Source: Tubiluchus corallicola (Eukaryota > Priapulida > Priapulimorpha > Priapulimorphida > Tubiluchidae). From it: DNA of 64,000 bases. The notes below the pieces were generated by a model that was given only the letters and a program-made list of their open reading frames with translations, ran no database searches and was not told the origin of the DNA. The stretch lies in assembly GCA_030141605.1 (NCBI GenBank), contig JAQGDQ010000650.1, forward strand, positions 1-64,000, in the 5' to 3' direction. Of the stretch, positions 24,101 through 35,500 are shown one piece after another; position 1 is the first letter of the stretch, and each line of letters opens with the position of its first letter. A program made the translations under genes and the position numbers.

Positions 24101-27100
24101 GTTACTATATACAGTTGGATGCTTGGGGTGTTAGAGAGCATCAAGGTTCTACCTGAAAGGTACTTTCATCAATTCCAAAGAAAATCAAAGTCTTTTCAGT
24201 AACATATTAGTTACTGTTTCTAGACATTATTAATACATTAATTAGTATGTATGTGGTGACTCACTTCAAAACAGATATTCTCTGATGCACCTACTGGTCA
24301 GTTTAATATTAAAGACAGTTATGTTAATGCTGTTATGGCAGTTCAGTAAAATGTGAAATGCTTTTTGTTCTCTGTGTCACTTACTGCCAAACATCATTTT
24401 GTTTTTAGCTACTAGTCCAGAGGAAAATTTGTTAGTACCTCCATGGAACAAAGAAGCGAAAACACTAAAAGAAATTTATAATTTAGATGATAGTATCCTT
24501 TATTTGGTTTATGACCTGTATTTGGTTTAACAGTTTGTACATTTTGCACATTTTGTTAATTTCTTTACTGTTCTGCTTCATGTTAATATCCTAAATACAC
24601 TGCACTAGTTGTGCTTCCAAGTGAACTTGAGGCATTACAAACCAGGGCAAAAGTTTTTGCTAGTTTCACTGCTGATCAGCTGAAAGAATGGAGGGAAAAT
24701 AATAGGTATGTATTATGATTATTTGACATACTGAACTAGCATATGCATCCTTCCTAAGCACTGAACAGCTATAGTCAGATACTCACTGAGGCAGAAGCAA
24801 GAGGCTTAGGTATTCTGGCTGTTTGAAGGCATTCGGGCTCTAGAAGATGTGTCCTTTTGTAATTATTTTACTTGACAATACCATTCCATGCTCTCGGTTT
24901 CAGCTAATTTGTATATGTCACGAAACACAAATATCTGTGAGCCTACTGAAACTGATTTGTCACACAGCGTGCCAGCGTAACCTTGTTTCAAGTATACACC
25001 GAGTATTTCATTATATAATATATTCAAAACCATAAGGGCCCTGTACAGTGTACAGTAAATATAGGCCCACAGTGGACTTCAACAGGTGGGCTATTTATGC
25101 CAACATTTCTATTAAATTTAGGGCCCACTGACTTTTGGACTAGGGTCCACAAGTAGGTAAATCCTGTCCTGCATTTGGTCTCTAGAAGAGCTTGCATATG
25201 TCTATAGCATGCTTAATTGTTATTAGATGACTAAGTTTTCATGACCAACCATTACTCACCTACCATTTCTTTTGGACAATCAAAGATGCAACCTCAAAAA
25301 CTTATTGTGAAACCGAAATTTACTTTCCAGTTTACCACTTCATTAGGACACATTTTATTTTACTTTAGTTACGGAAATTATATCGTTAATCACCTCACAC
25401 AACTACCTCTGCAAGAAGAATGCAGGCTGCGGAAAGCTAAACTGTTGCTGTACATGCATTACCTCATTCTCTTATACAAACTACGAGCACAGGAGTTAAA
25501 AAAGAAGGGTGAGTTACAATATCTTTAACTACATTTTGTCATTCAGCGTTATAATATGTGTAGAATGCTGACTGACCTATGAAATGAAAAAATGTATTAA
25601 ATGTAACTTATTCATCACTTAGCTCTGCCTGATGAAATACCTTCGGCTATTGGACAGAGATTATTGGACACTTATACGGTCAAGGGAACAACACCTGATG
25701 GGAAAAAGGAAATAAGGTCTGACACAATGATTTGATTATGTAGTTAATTTTTTCAGTAATTAAAACAAATTTATTTTAATAATCTTTGTGAACATAAGTA
25801 GAGTGCTAGCAAAAAATTAAAACAAGATGTGTGTCTATAAAGAGAAAATATATTACAAAGTCATCATATTATCATATTAGTGCTTCCGTTGCCTAACCTA
25901 GCACCACTCTCTATTTGAAGCCATAGTTTCCCAATCTGGTACCACATGCCGAGCATCAACATTATTTAAATTAAGTAGAGTATTTAATATGTATTTCTCT
26001 AGAAGTATTTGTCTGGACGAATCTATATGATAATATATTACCTCACTTATTAGTAGCACATACTAATAGCATGTATTAGTTAAAATTAAGTCATGAGTTT
26101 CTATATGTTTCTATAAGCTTGGTAGTTGATTGTGTAATCAAAATTAAGTGCTCTTTTGTTCAGCTTCAGTGCATTTTGCATTTATCTTGACTGTTTTAGG
26201 TCTCTTCCAGCCAGACTAAAAGACAAGTTAGCCGTGAACATTCTCCTACTAGTTTTGCATATTGACGAGTTTTCCTCATGTTTAACTGATATTCAGAAGG
26301 ACTTGAAGATGGGTGTGCAAAGGTAAGCGAAAAGTGGCAAAGGGACATCTCTTTTAGTGAAAAGCAGTTCAAGAGGAAAAGACCTGTGACTAAAATTATG
26401 TATTATGAAGCTACTTTGATGTGAGTTTAAGCAAAAATCAATTTTAATAATACAGTATTTTAATTACAAGGACTGCTAATTAGAATCGTAGATTAATAAT
26501 AATTATTATAAATGGTTATTTGTAATTTTCATTTTGACGGTAGCACTTACATATTTTGGGAAATACATATTTTGAGCATCTCCTTAAATCTACTTGCCAC
26601 AGCGGGAAGCTGCGGCATTTAGATGTGTCGCCACATGTTGCTATTGAGACTCTTGGCTCTTATTGCCTATTTGCAGACCTTAAAAATATCAAGATAAAAT
26701 AATCCAAAAAGAGCTGATCATTGAGCACACATTGGGGCACAATTTGGTAAAGAACTTTTAAAGTTTAAAGTAAGCTGGAGATTATTTAAATTCTACACAT
26801 TGTTTCATTGGCAACATATATGTAGATTGTTTTTTGTTTGAGGGTTATGGAGTAGCCTTGTAAATATCTGATGACTATTCTGCTCAAAACCTTCATTTCA
26901 CAGTTTCCTTTCAATTCCAGAAAAAACTTATCATTTTTGTCGTAATACCAGGATGATGTCGCTTTGTAGAGACTTTCGGAGTGCCAACCCCCCTTCCACC
27001 CGATCACACTTCCAGATCAACTAGTAGATGCTAGACTTTAATACACTCATCTCTACTGTTTTTTCATCTGTCAATCATGACTCAGAGAAGGCATTAGCAC

Positions 27101-28170
27101 CAGTGTTTTTCTCAGTGACATATTTCTTGATGAAGTCTTCTATTTTACACACAAGCTTTGCACATTTGCACTTATTTAACAGATCTTTAGTTTTTTGCCA
27201 AACAAAATCAGCACTGAGCTGCCCTGGAAAGGTCTTGAATGTGCACCAGGCCACAATGTGAACTAATTTGTAATTGCTGAGTGGATTAGTTTATATTTAT
27301 ATAATTATATGTTTACAGAATTTGTTATTAAGCAAAGAAATATGTGCATACCCAATATAAGAAAAGCAAATCTAGTGTGGTACATAATTATATATATATA
27401 TTTAGGAAGCTTGGTAGTGTATACATCATATTTTGTGTTCTTCAAACGGCGTTCCGACGGTCAGGGAAATCCTGGAAGATGGTTGAAAATACAGGCTATC
27501 CTGAAAGTCATGCAAAATTTCAGGGAAAAAGATAAATTTATAAAAAGTTAGGGAAATGATGAAAATGGGGTGAAAAGTCAGGGAAATTGGAAAGAGTTGC
27601 AAAAATAATCATCGTGAACCGATATTTTTCCAAGCATATTTTTCAGCTATTCGTGTTCAAATGAAATTTTGCCATGGCAGGCTCCCAGTTTCGATTTCTG
27701 TTCCAAAAATAATGATTGGGTTGTGAACGTTTATTTAATGTAATTAGTGTAATTTTGTTAGCATTATTGCAACTGTGACGACACATTATAAATCAGTATA
27801 TGTATGAATGTCCATACACAAAAATGGTTGAATGTTTCTGCTTACCTTAGTCATGGAAAATCAATATTTGATCAGGGAAAAGTCAGGGAAACTCATTTTA
27901 AAATTCTGTAGGAACCCTGTTCAAAAAGCTTTTGTGTTATCCTGAATCGTAAACAAACTGCACAACATTTATTTTGTAAATTTACTTTTATGTAACTGCT
28001 GAATGCTATTAAGTGTTGTTAATTGCAGGATATCTAATACAGTGAGAGCACTCGGTTGCACTATATCCACTACAAAAGGAGCCGATGGCACAAAAAGCAT
28101 AGCAGCTGTTTTAACGCTTCCTCCATCATTTCCTAAGAAGAATCCTTCCCAAAAGCATGGACGCCACTGA
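15154..28170 (+). CDS. POLR1E: RNA polymerase I subunit RPA49/PAF53
   Basis: Exons: 15154-15217, 18342-18463, 19350-19420, 20461-20546, 23205-23263, 23940-24093, 24409-24492, 24609-24705, 25369-25508, 25623-25716, 26200-26322, 28029-28170 (TGA). The 411-aa length is close to human PAF53. It matches that family throughout: N-terminal ARFAVGKLAYDEDG and RNKDTVNVRKRDQRVLAAETDR (heterodimer module that pairs with POLR1G/RPA34.5), a central NKSMGKAAAEILATGV helix, VLPSELEALQ linker, and a C-terminal tandem winged-helix region (RLKDKLAVNILLLVLHIDEF, ISNTVRALGCTIS). In the known family it stabilises Pol I initiation and elongation in the nucleolus. The 64-nt first exon is supported by phase and by alignment of its end (NETVLARF) to the family; its upstream start is inferred. 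Residues 106-122 are an acidic linker typical of fast evolution. Confidence 0.92.
15218..18341 (+). other. POLR1E intron 1
   Basis: A 3.1-kb intron with donor G|GTTAGA and acceptor TTTCAG. Apart from the minisatellite at 16691-16850, I see only AT-rich sequence. Short open frames near 16024 and 17486 show no family signature and no usable splice phase into exon 2. Confidence 0.6.
16691..16850. repeat. 15-bp minisatellite with higher-order unit
   Basis: Unit about TGCCATTTTTACCTG, repeated with small variants. A longer block containing ACTCTCCCATTTG occurs twice (near 16703 and 16805), giving a higher-order period of roughly 100 bases. Because 15 is a multiple of three, both strands stay open and make spurious ORFs. 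It lies in POLR1E intron 1. Confidence 0.85.
20811..21320 (+). repeat. Dispersed repeat R1, copy A (POLR1E intron 4)
   Basis: It matches the reverse complement of 24838-25262 over its length, sharing exact blocks such as GCAAGCTCTTCTAGAG, AGCCCACCTGTTGAAG and CTTGAAACAAGGTTA. No coding signature or clear termini, so the class is unknown. Confidence 0.8.
21440..22220. mobile_element. MITE family 1, degraded copy carrying a SINE-like insert
   Basis: The blocks CCAGCAAAATGTGTCGTTAT, 'aaaacaatgtaaaagtattt', 'aataatgcttggctcataaat' and 'ttttctgctaa' match the element 478-1133 in order. The match is split by a tRNA-like segment at about 21556-21715. Outer ends are eroded, so limits are approximate. 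It lies in POLR1E intron 4. Confidence 0.55.
21556..21715 (-). mobile_element. tRNA-related SINE-like segment
   Basis: On the minus strand, A-box-like TAGCCGAGTGG (21645-21655) is followed by a B-box-like GGGTTTGACAC (21602-21613), spaced as in a tRNA-derived Pol III promoter. The head resembles class II (Ser/Leu) tRNAs. The arms do not fold into an intact tRNA and the segment interrupts a MITE copy, so a SINE or tRNA pseudogene is more likely than a working tRNA gene. Confidence 0.5.
24838..25262 (-). repeat. Dispersed repeat R1, copy B (POLR1E intron 8)
   Basis: Inverted relative to copy A at 20811-21320. The pair brackets POLR1E exons 5-8. The match runs from 'tctagaagatgtgtcc' (about 24840) to 'catgaccaacc' (about 25262). 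Confidence 0.8.
27450..27930. repeat. Repeat rich in GTCAGGGAAA motifs (POLR1E intron 11)
   Basis: The phrase (G)TCAGGGAAA or TTAGGGAAA occurs near 27460, 27520, 27548, 27570, 27874 and 27885. The right edge reads CTGTAGGAACCCTG. This looks like one end of a non-autonomous DNA transposon, but I could not match a left terminus. No ORF. Confidence 0.45.
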
Positions 28171-28274
28171 TGATGAAACAATGTGTTATTTTCAGTTAAT
28201 GCATTTGTTACCATCATATATAGTCTTTACTAATATTTTTGTTCATTTGTTATATGTTGGAGTATTATTAGCAA

Positions 28275-28280
28275 AATAAA
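28275..28280 (+). promoter_or_regulatory. Candidate poly(A) signal of POLR1E
   Basis: AATAAA 105 bases after the TGA stop; canonical hexamer at a usual distance. Consensus only. Confidence 0.5.
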
Positions 28281-29364
28281 CACATGCTAATTATGATCCT
28301 ATTATTACTGAAATTAGTAAAATTCAAATTTGTGTTTGCAAGGTCTAGGCTGTAATTAATATTTTCTTTCTGTGTACATTCAGCGACAACTTTGAGTGAA
28401 CTTTAATAAACATTTGCATACTTGTAAATTGAGATTTCAGGCTGAAAAAGCTCATTGCAGTGAGGTGTTGAATCATATTTAATTTTTTGCCTTAATAGGC
28501 TTCACAGCAAACTTTGTAACTGGACTGAAGTAATCTAAAACGTATAGTATTTTTAAACTGCAGCACCATCCATGTGCTGTAAACCCAATTTGGATTGAAC
28601 TTGGATTTGGTCTTTCTGAAGTTTGGCTGAGTATAACAGCTATCTAAGAGCAATGATTAACTAGCAGGCAATTTTTAGGATAATTAAAAGATCCAAAGTC
28701 TCCAGATTATTGTATGCACATGTCCGAGCCAAAAATACTGCACAAAATATAAGCAGTGCAATATCTTACAAATTGTCAGCATGGTTCTGACATTATAGAC
28801 CTACTTTCACACAAAGGTACCTGGTACTTGATGTATTACAAATATTTTTCATAATGACAGAAGTGCACCCTATTATTATTATTATTAATGTATCGTTATT
28901 ATCCATGTTTGGCAAACAATGCAATATTTACTCAGAATTCATGTTGCCGACCAGTTTCTATCCAGATGTCACTCTTTAGGGTCTAATCATCAACAAAAAG
29001 TGCCGGTTTACAAGACTAAAGACACGTATTATTTTCGTTTTTTAGAAGTACACAAAAATTGTATTTCTCCACCGTATGTTGTATAAGTTACTGTTTGCTC
29101 GTCTTTCACAACATTTGCAGTGCAACACACCAGTCTTCATGTTTTGGTCCTGATTCTGGAAAAAATATTAATAATATTATTATTAATATTAATTGTAGAA
29201 ATCCATTATTTCCTACTCTCCGCAACCACTGGATAAGACAGACAATCGCAGCAGAACTTGAAGACTTACAGTTTCAAAAACTATAATAGAGATAGTCGTA
29301 GATAAACCTTCAAATCAATTCTGCGCCGTCATATAATGAAGTTGGTCACATTTGCAACATTCCT

Positions 29365-29375
29365 GTTGCTAAAAC
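29365..29375 (+). promoter_or_regulatory. Possible X-box half-site pair upstream of WDR19
   Basis: GTTGCTAAAAC lies about 150 bases before the WDR19 start and resembles a shortened RFX X-box (GTNRCC-RGNAAC type). An inverted TTTGCAAC lies just upstream at 29351-29358. RFX control of IFT genes is well established; this specific site is inferred and imperfect. Confidence 0.25.
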
Positions 29376-29521
29376 AAAGTTTCATTTCCCGGCGCGGTTT
29401 TTGTAATTTTTGATAGTGGTTTACTTGTCCGTAATTTAACAACAACATTTCTTAGTTTAATCGCGATTTAGTGGTGTAAGAGTATGCAGTTTAATTAATT
29501 TCGAGTTTGTTGTTGGAACTA

Positions 29522-32500
29522 ATGGCAAAGGTAATTCTGGCATGGCTGTAATAATGATCGCCTATTTTATAAATTATAATTTTAATTATCAAGTTTTTTT
29601 GGGTATTTGTTTAATAATAATGACAATAATAATAATATTCAAACGAAAACTGTACTAAAGTGGATTTATTAAGCGAAATATATTGCAGTTGAAAGTTTTG
29701 GTAGTTTATTTTACAATTTTACCAACAATTTTGCTTAAAATCTACAACGTACAAGTACAACATTATAGCTTATACATGAAATTAATTGTTTTCTGTGAAT
29801 TGTAATACTAATAGTAATTTAATTTAACAAAATTTAATTTGTTAAAATTAATCATTGCTTTTTCAGAGGGTTTTTCAAATTACGGATAAATCACATGGTA
29901 ACGGACAAATTCGATTTGCTTGGCAAAAGCTGCATGGAAACTATTTAGCTAGCGCTGGGTATATTGTCATAATGCTATGATCAATTTTTCACAATTGCAC
30001 ATTTTTTCATTTACCTGATTTACACTTGATGTGGTTAAACACATTTTAAAAATTAAAAGTGAGAAAATGCAAATTTATTTTTATACATAAAATTTCCAAT
30101 TTTTAACAGGCAAAATAACCTTTTCCTCTGAAACAAAGGAAATCAATTAAATTGTGATTAAAGTAGTTGCTATTATTTATTACTAATTGTCTTCTGAGTT
30201 GTTAATAAGCATCATTTCATCAGCCATCCTAGCACTGCTTCCAAACTTTGTAGAACTTCAGTGTAACTTTAATGAAGGGCCTACTTTTAAAAAAGTGTAT
30301 TTTGCTTTCAGGATCAATCGCATTGTTAACATATTTGACAGGCACGGCGAGCAGAAAGATGAAATTGCTCTACCTGGGTGAATATACTTGCGCAGTTACT
30401 GCAAGTACAGTAAGCCTTCACTTAACGATGCCGCGCTTAGCGATGTTTGATTTTAACAATGCTAACTTTTTGACACTTTCACTGAACGTCATATGTTTCA
30501 TTCTAACGACGATTTTTTAGCCTTATTTTAAGCACTGCACTTTCTTTACTGAACTTGCACTCTATAAATGAAGCTTACTACTTAACGCACTTATGATTAC
30601 TACACCAGTAAGAATTTGTCCAGCTAAACAGATAGCAGGCATCCAGAGCATGACAATTCACTGCTTTCCCACCTTTAGACAAAATTCGCTAGTTGATGAA
30701 ATCTTCTGATGTTACGTAGTTAATTGCTGCACTCGCTTCATTTATATATTAGCTGTGGCAAAGGCAACACTGAAAATGACGTTGATAATGAATGCAGCTC
30801 GAAAGTCAGATGGGCCACAGCAAACGTGATGCAATGTGATAAGGAAGTGCTGGCTGAGAAAGGGAAAAAATCTTAGCAAGAACCATAGATTTTTATAAAA
30901 AAAATAAAGGGGGAAAGAAAGGGAGGAAAATGGCTGAAGGAGAGCAGCCAGAGGAGAAGGTAGTTTCAAATTTTAGTTTTCACACTTTGGTTAAAGAAAT
31001 GGGTAATGTATAACTGTAAGCAATAAACCTTATAAAATGTAAGCCAAGCATTAGTGATTTTTCTTCTGCAACATAATTGAAGGCTTTCACATAGCCATGT
31101 TTCAGTGATTTTTATCTCTCTGCAAGCAACTGAATGTTCTACATTATTTCTTATGGAAAGCATTGTTTCATGTAAAGACATTGCACTTAACGACATGTTT
31201 TGCTGGAACGCATTTGCATCGTTAAGCATGGACGTACTGTACTGCATTCATCACAGTTTTGTGTTTGTACCTATTTTTTCTATAAGGTGTTTCTTCTTGC
31301 ATAGTACTTCTTGCCTATGTGCATATTTATTTTGTTGCAATTGTTTAATAATTGACTATTTTTGTGTTGTTTGCAGCCCATGTGTAGATTTGAGTTGGGA
31401 TCAAGATGGTGATACATTAGCAGTTATCAGTGATAAACCTGGTTTGGTACTATTATGGGATGCAAACACACAGCGATCATCCCACCTCGACACCTCATTC
31501 AAGTAAGTGTTTTTTTTTCATTTTATGAGGTATAGTTAGTTCTTGAATGTGGTCCTTAAATCAAAAGCAAGTCTTTCAGTAAGTTGAGCAGTTAAGTTCA
31601 GTAATTTTAATATTTGGGAAAAATGTTAGAAAATTTCAGAAATAAAATTATGATAAGCATCTCGTGTAATTAATAAAATCAATTTAAAGTTTGTGCTTAA
31701 GCACGCTAATTTTCGACGAAAAATGGCGTTGTCCTATTTCTGTCCAATATAAACACTTATTCGGCCAGGTACTTCATAAATCTTTTTTTAACTTCTAGAA
31801 CGAACTCTATAAACTAAGTAACCAACCAGGTACCTACTATTTGCTTGCAAGCTAACATACACATTTTAAGGTGTAATCCTGTAGATTAAAGCAATGTAAC
31901 CACTTTAAGTTTGATCATAATTGATCGAATGACTAATTTCTAGATAAACACAGTTAAACACAACATTAGAATAATGGAACTTCTAAGCAAACTATAGAAA
32001 TTTTGCAACTCGTACCTTCACACAGGTTACCTTCATGGCATTCATGCTGCCCGGCATTACACCAGATTACGTCATTACTTGAAACATGCCAGCATCAATG
32101 GTCGTTTGGTGAGAGATAGGAAATATTTAAACTTCTTTTACATTTTTAAGCAATGCATTCTATGCGCATATTCTGTTTTCTGATTTCAATATTTTTAATT
32201 GTACATTAAAATGCAATAAATGTTGTTGAAGGGTTGGTTCTTTCTTTAAGGGAAAAGAAATATGTCTTCCTGCACCTATTAATATAAAAATAGTAATAGT
32301 AGAAGAAATTGACAAACCATTAATAATTATGCCAGAAATAAGCAATTGTAATGTGTTGTGAGTAATGTAATGTAATGTTAATTGTGATGAGTAACTAATA
32401 TGGTAATGACTTTTATCTTTGAATGTGTGAATCAGTACAGAACTGGAAATGCATTTTTTGCAATTTAAATTTTCTTTGCTGGGTGTGTTTCTGAGCATAG

Positions 32501-35500
32501 CTGACTTTATGTCAGACTACCAACTGTTACTCAAGTTCTGATTTTAGAATTTGCTTCTAATTGTAAGTGTGCAAATAATAAGAAGGTACAGGTAAAATAG
32601 TTGGCTTAAATCTGCTTTATAGGTCATTTTAGGGTAATATGACAATTTTTGTTCAAATTATTTGTGACAGCCAGTAATATCATTTTATGTTATTGTACAG
32701 CTGAATGATACTGTAACACTGATGCTTGTTATAGAAAAAGGACAAGTATGAAGAGAGAGAGAGAGAATCTAAGAATTCATACTATTTTCGTTATTAATGT
32801 TTTTACATATTTACTTATTTTAGAGATCAGTTATCAATCTGTCTCTGGGCACCAACTGTGCAATTGCTAGCTGTTGGTTCTATGAAGGGAAATCTTTTAA
32901 TCTACAATCATCAAACATCCAGGTACACAATTGCCTCTATTTAAAATACATTTCTGAAGTGGTTTTTTACAATTGTAGCAAATTACTTTGGTCAGACCTG
33001 AATGATTTGGATTTATGTATATTCTGTATTTAAACTGCACTGTAATGGTACTATGAGATTAATAATTTAAGGCTATATTGCATTATATATGCCATAAATG
33101 AATCGCTGATATAAGAACTTTGTGTTTGTCGGTTATTTATAATGCGCAGTTTAAACAATTCACATGTATAATGAAGTATGATGATTATTTTTGGTTGAAC
33201 GATCATTGTGTTTTCATGGCTTTGTATCCATTCTGTGTTCAGACTTCGGACAATAAGTAAAATAGAATCGTTAACGTCATCTGCAGAAGGCCTTTATCCT
33301 GCTATTCAAATTTATACTGCTATTTATCATAGCAATCACGTATTATGATGAAAAAATGACTAAAACTGACATTAAAATATAATGATTCAAAAGTTTTGAT
33401 TGTATTTCAGAAAAATTCCTGTTCTTGGCAAGCACACAAGAAAGATCACTTGCGGCTGCTGGAGCAAGCAAAACTTGTTAGCACTGGGAAGTGATGATCG
33501 TAGTGTTACGATTAGTAATGAAAATGGTGACACAATGCGTCATGTGCAGACAAGCAGCGAGCCCAGTCTCATCCAGTTTTCCGAAATGAAACAAGATGAG
33601 CGAAGTATGATTGGAGAAAATACTGTGAGTAATATATAGGATCTACTAGCTTATTTTATTTTATTTATTTTATTTTTACTTCCACATCTTGAAACCAAAA
33701 AACTACAAAACTTGCCATATATACATCACAGCTTGTAATATTATGAGTAATGTAATTTATAAAATGCCAAGAAATATGATACAAATAAATGAGATTATAA
33801 AAAAATTATAAGCTGTCAGCAAAAAAGAAGCATCCTAATTTAATATTTCTTGTAAATTTAGGTAAGCATGGTTCTTGGTAAGAAGCTACTGTATATGTAT
33901 AATTTAAATGATCCCGATAATCCGATCCAGCTCAGTTTTCAAGGCCGTTATGGTAATATTGTTTCATATCGATGGTAAGTGTTTTTGCAATAGAATTGCT
34001 TTATAAAAATTTCATAAACAACTATTTCTAAGGAGAGTTCTTTAGTTTAGTTATTAGTTTTTTTGTTATATTTTTTATTAGTGCTGCTCTGTAAATTATG
34101 CCTGGGTCTTATGACATTTTATCAGTAATGAAACTAAGCCACGAAGATTTCCTTTATATTTACAGAACTAATCATTACCGAGTACGGCTTATTGAGCTGT
34201 TGATCGTTAAATAAAATTTGTCTTTGATGTTGCACATTATATGTGTAAACTTAAGAGATGCATGTACCCTTTCACTGGCATTTTCAATTTGACTGTTAAT
34301 CAAGTTCCTAACTTAAGCAGGTTGACTTTTGTGTTTACAAGGATGGGCAGCTGAGGAGCAGCTGAACTATGAAAAATATTTTGAGCTTAAAGTAAAATTT
34401 GTTTTTCATTCTGGTTCTGATGTTCTACACATCACTGTTAGTTTAGTAAACTGTTCCTTAAAGCACGAAGCAGGTGTAAAATTTTGGTCAATTGTACTAA
34501 TTTCAGCTTTGGTCAATTGTTGTACCTTTTGCCAGACATGTTGTCATTTGTGAAAAGCTATAACAAATATGTCAGTGAATCAGTGAAATCTGATTTAGTC
34601 CTGTGTCTGTGTATATATTATATATATGTATAGACACCATATATATCTATATATTGGGTGTCAAAGAAAAAATATTATTAGACTACAATAATATTAGAAG
34701 CAAGTGCAGTACGAAGTTGAAATTTTGCAGCATGATAATGTAACACAATAAGTTTTGGCTGTGAAAGTTTATAGGATTAGAAATTTTCAAGTTATGGCCA
34801 ATAAACTCTTGTGTGGTAAAAATTTAAATGCCTGGAGCCACACTGAGTAAAACACTTGATAAAATGGCAGCAAAACAATGATGAAATCAACAGTCGTCCA
34901 GTTTATATAATGGTGTTTATCATAGAAGTAAAAACACTTTGTAAGATTTGTTACCAAAAAAAATAGAGAGGCATTCAAATTTACAAAGAGTTCCCTGGCA
35001 GAAAGTGGAACAAGGCTTCTGTGAATATGATAATAAAAAAGATACGAGGTAGTGTAGATACTAGAATACAACCTTAAAGTGGCCAATCAAGAATAGCTTG
35101 CATGTATACAACTTAGGACTATGTAGTTGAGAACATTTTTTCACAAGAAAAGTAGTTTGGCTGTCATAGTCACAACAAGAACGTGCATGTAGTCTCGGTG
35201 CTGGCCAGAGATCCGTGCAGTGGATGACTGAAACAAGTGGGACTAAAATCATACAAAAAATATCCATGTTTAGACAAAGTGGGATATTAGACAGAAAAGA
35301 AAAATGCAGTGGGAAAATTTAAATGATAAATATTCAAAGAAGGACCTAAAGCGAATCATTATTACAAAAAACAGGACTTTACACTGGAAGTATCGCATAA
35401 CAGACAGAATAATCATGTATACAGAAAGAAAAAAAATCTATTTTCCGGCAAAATCACTGTACCACAAGACTTCAAGGTTTATGCCGACGGTACTGATTTT

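Larger units (their letters stand above)
28171..29521. other. Intergenic region between POLR1E and WDR19
   Basis: It contains a POLR1E poly(A) candidate near its left end and the presumptive WDR19 promoter near its right end. The 75-codon open frame at 29059-29286 shows no family signature. Short ATT and AAT runs occur near 28873 and 29162. Confidence 0.55.

Noticed and set aside
29059-29286. Small plus-strand gene between POLR1E and WDR19
   Set aside because: No recognised domain, AT-repeat-driven sequence (NIIININ) and no splice or promoter support.
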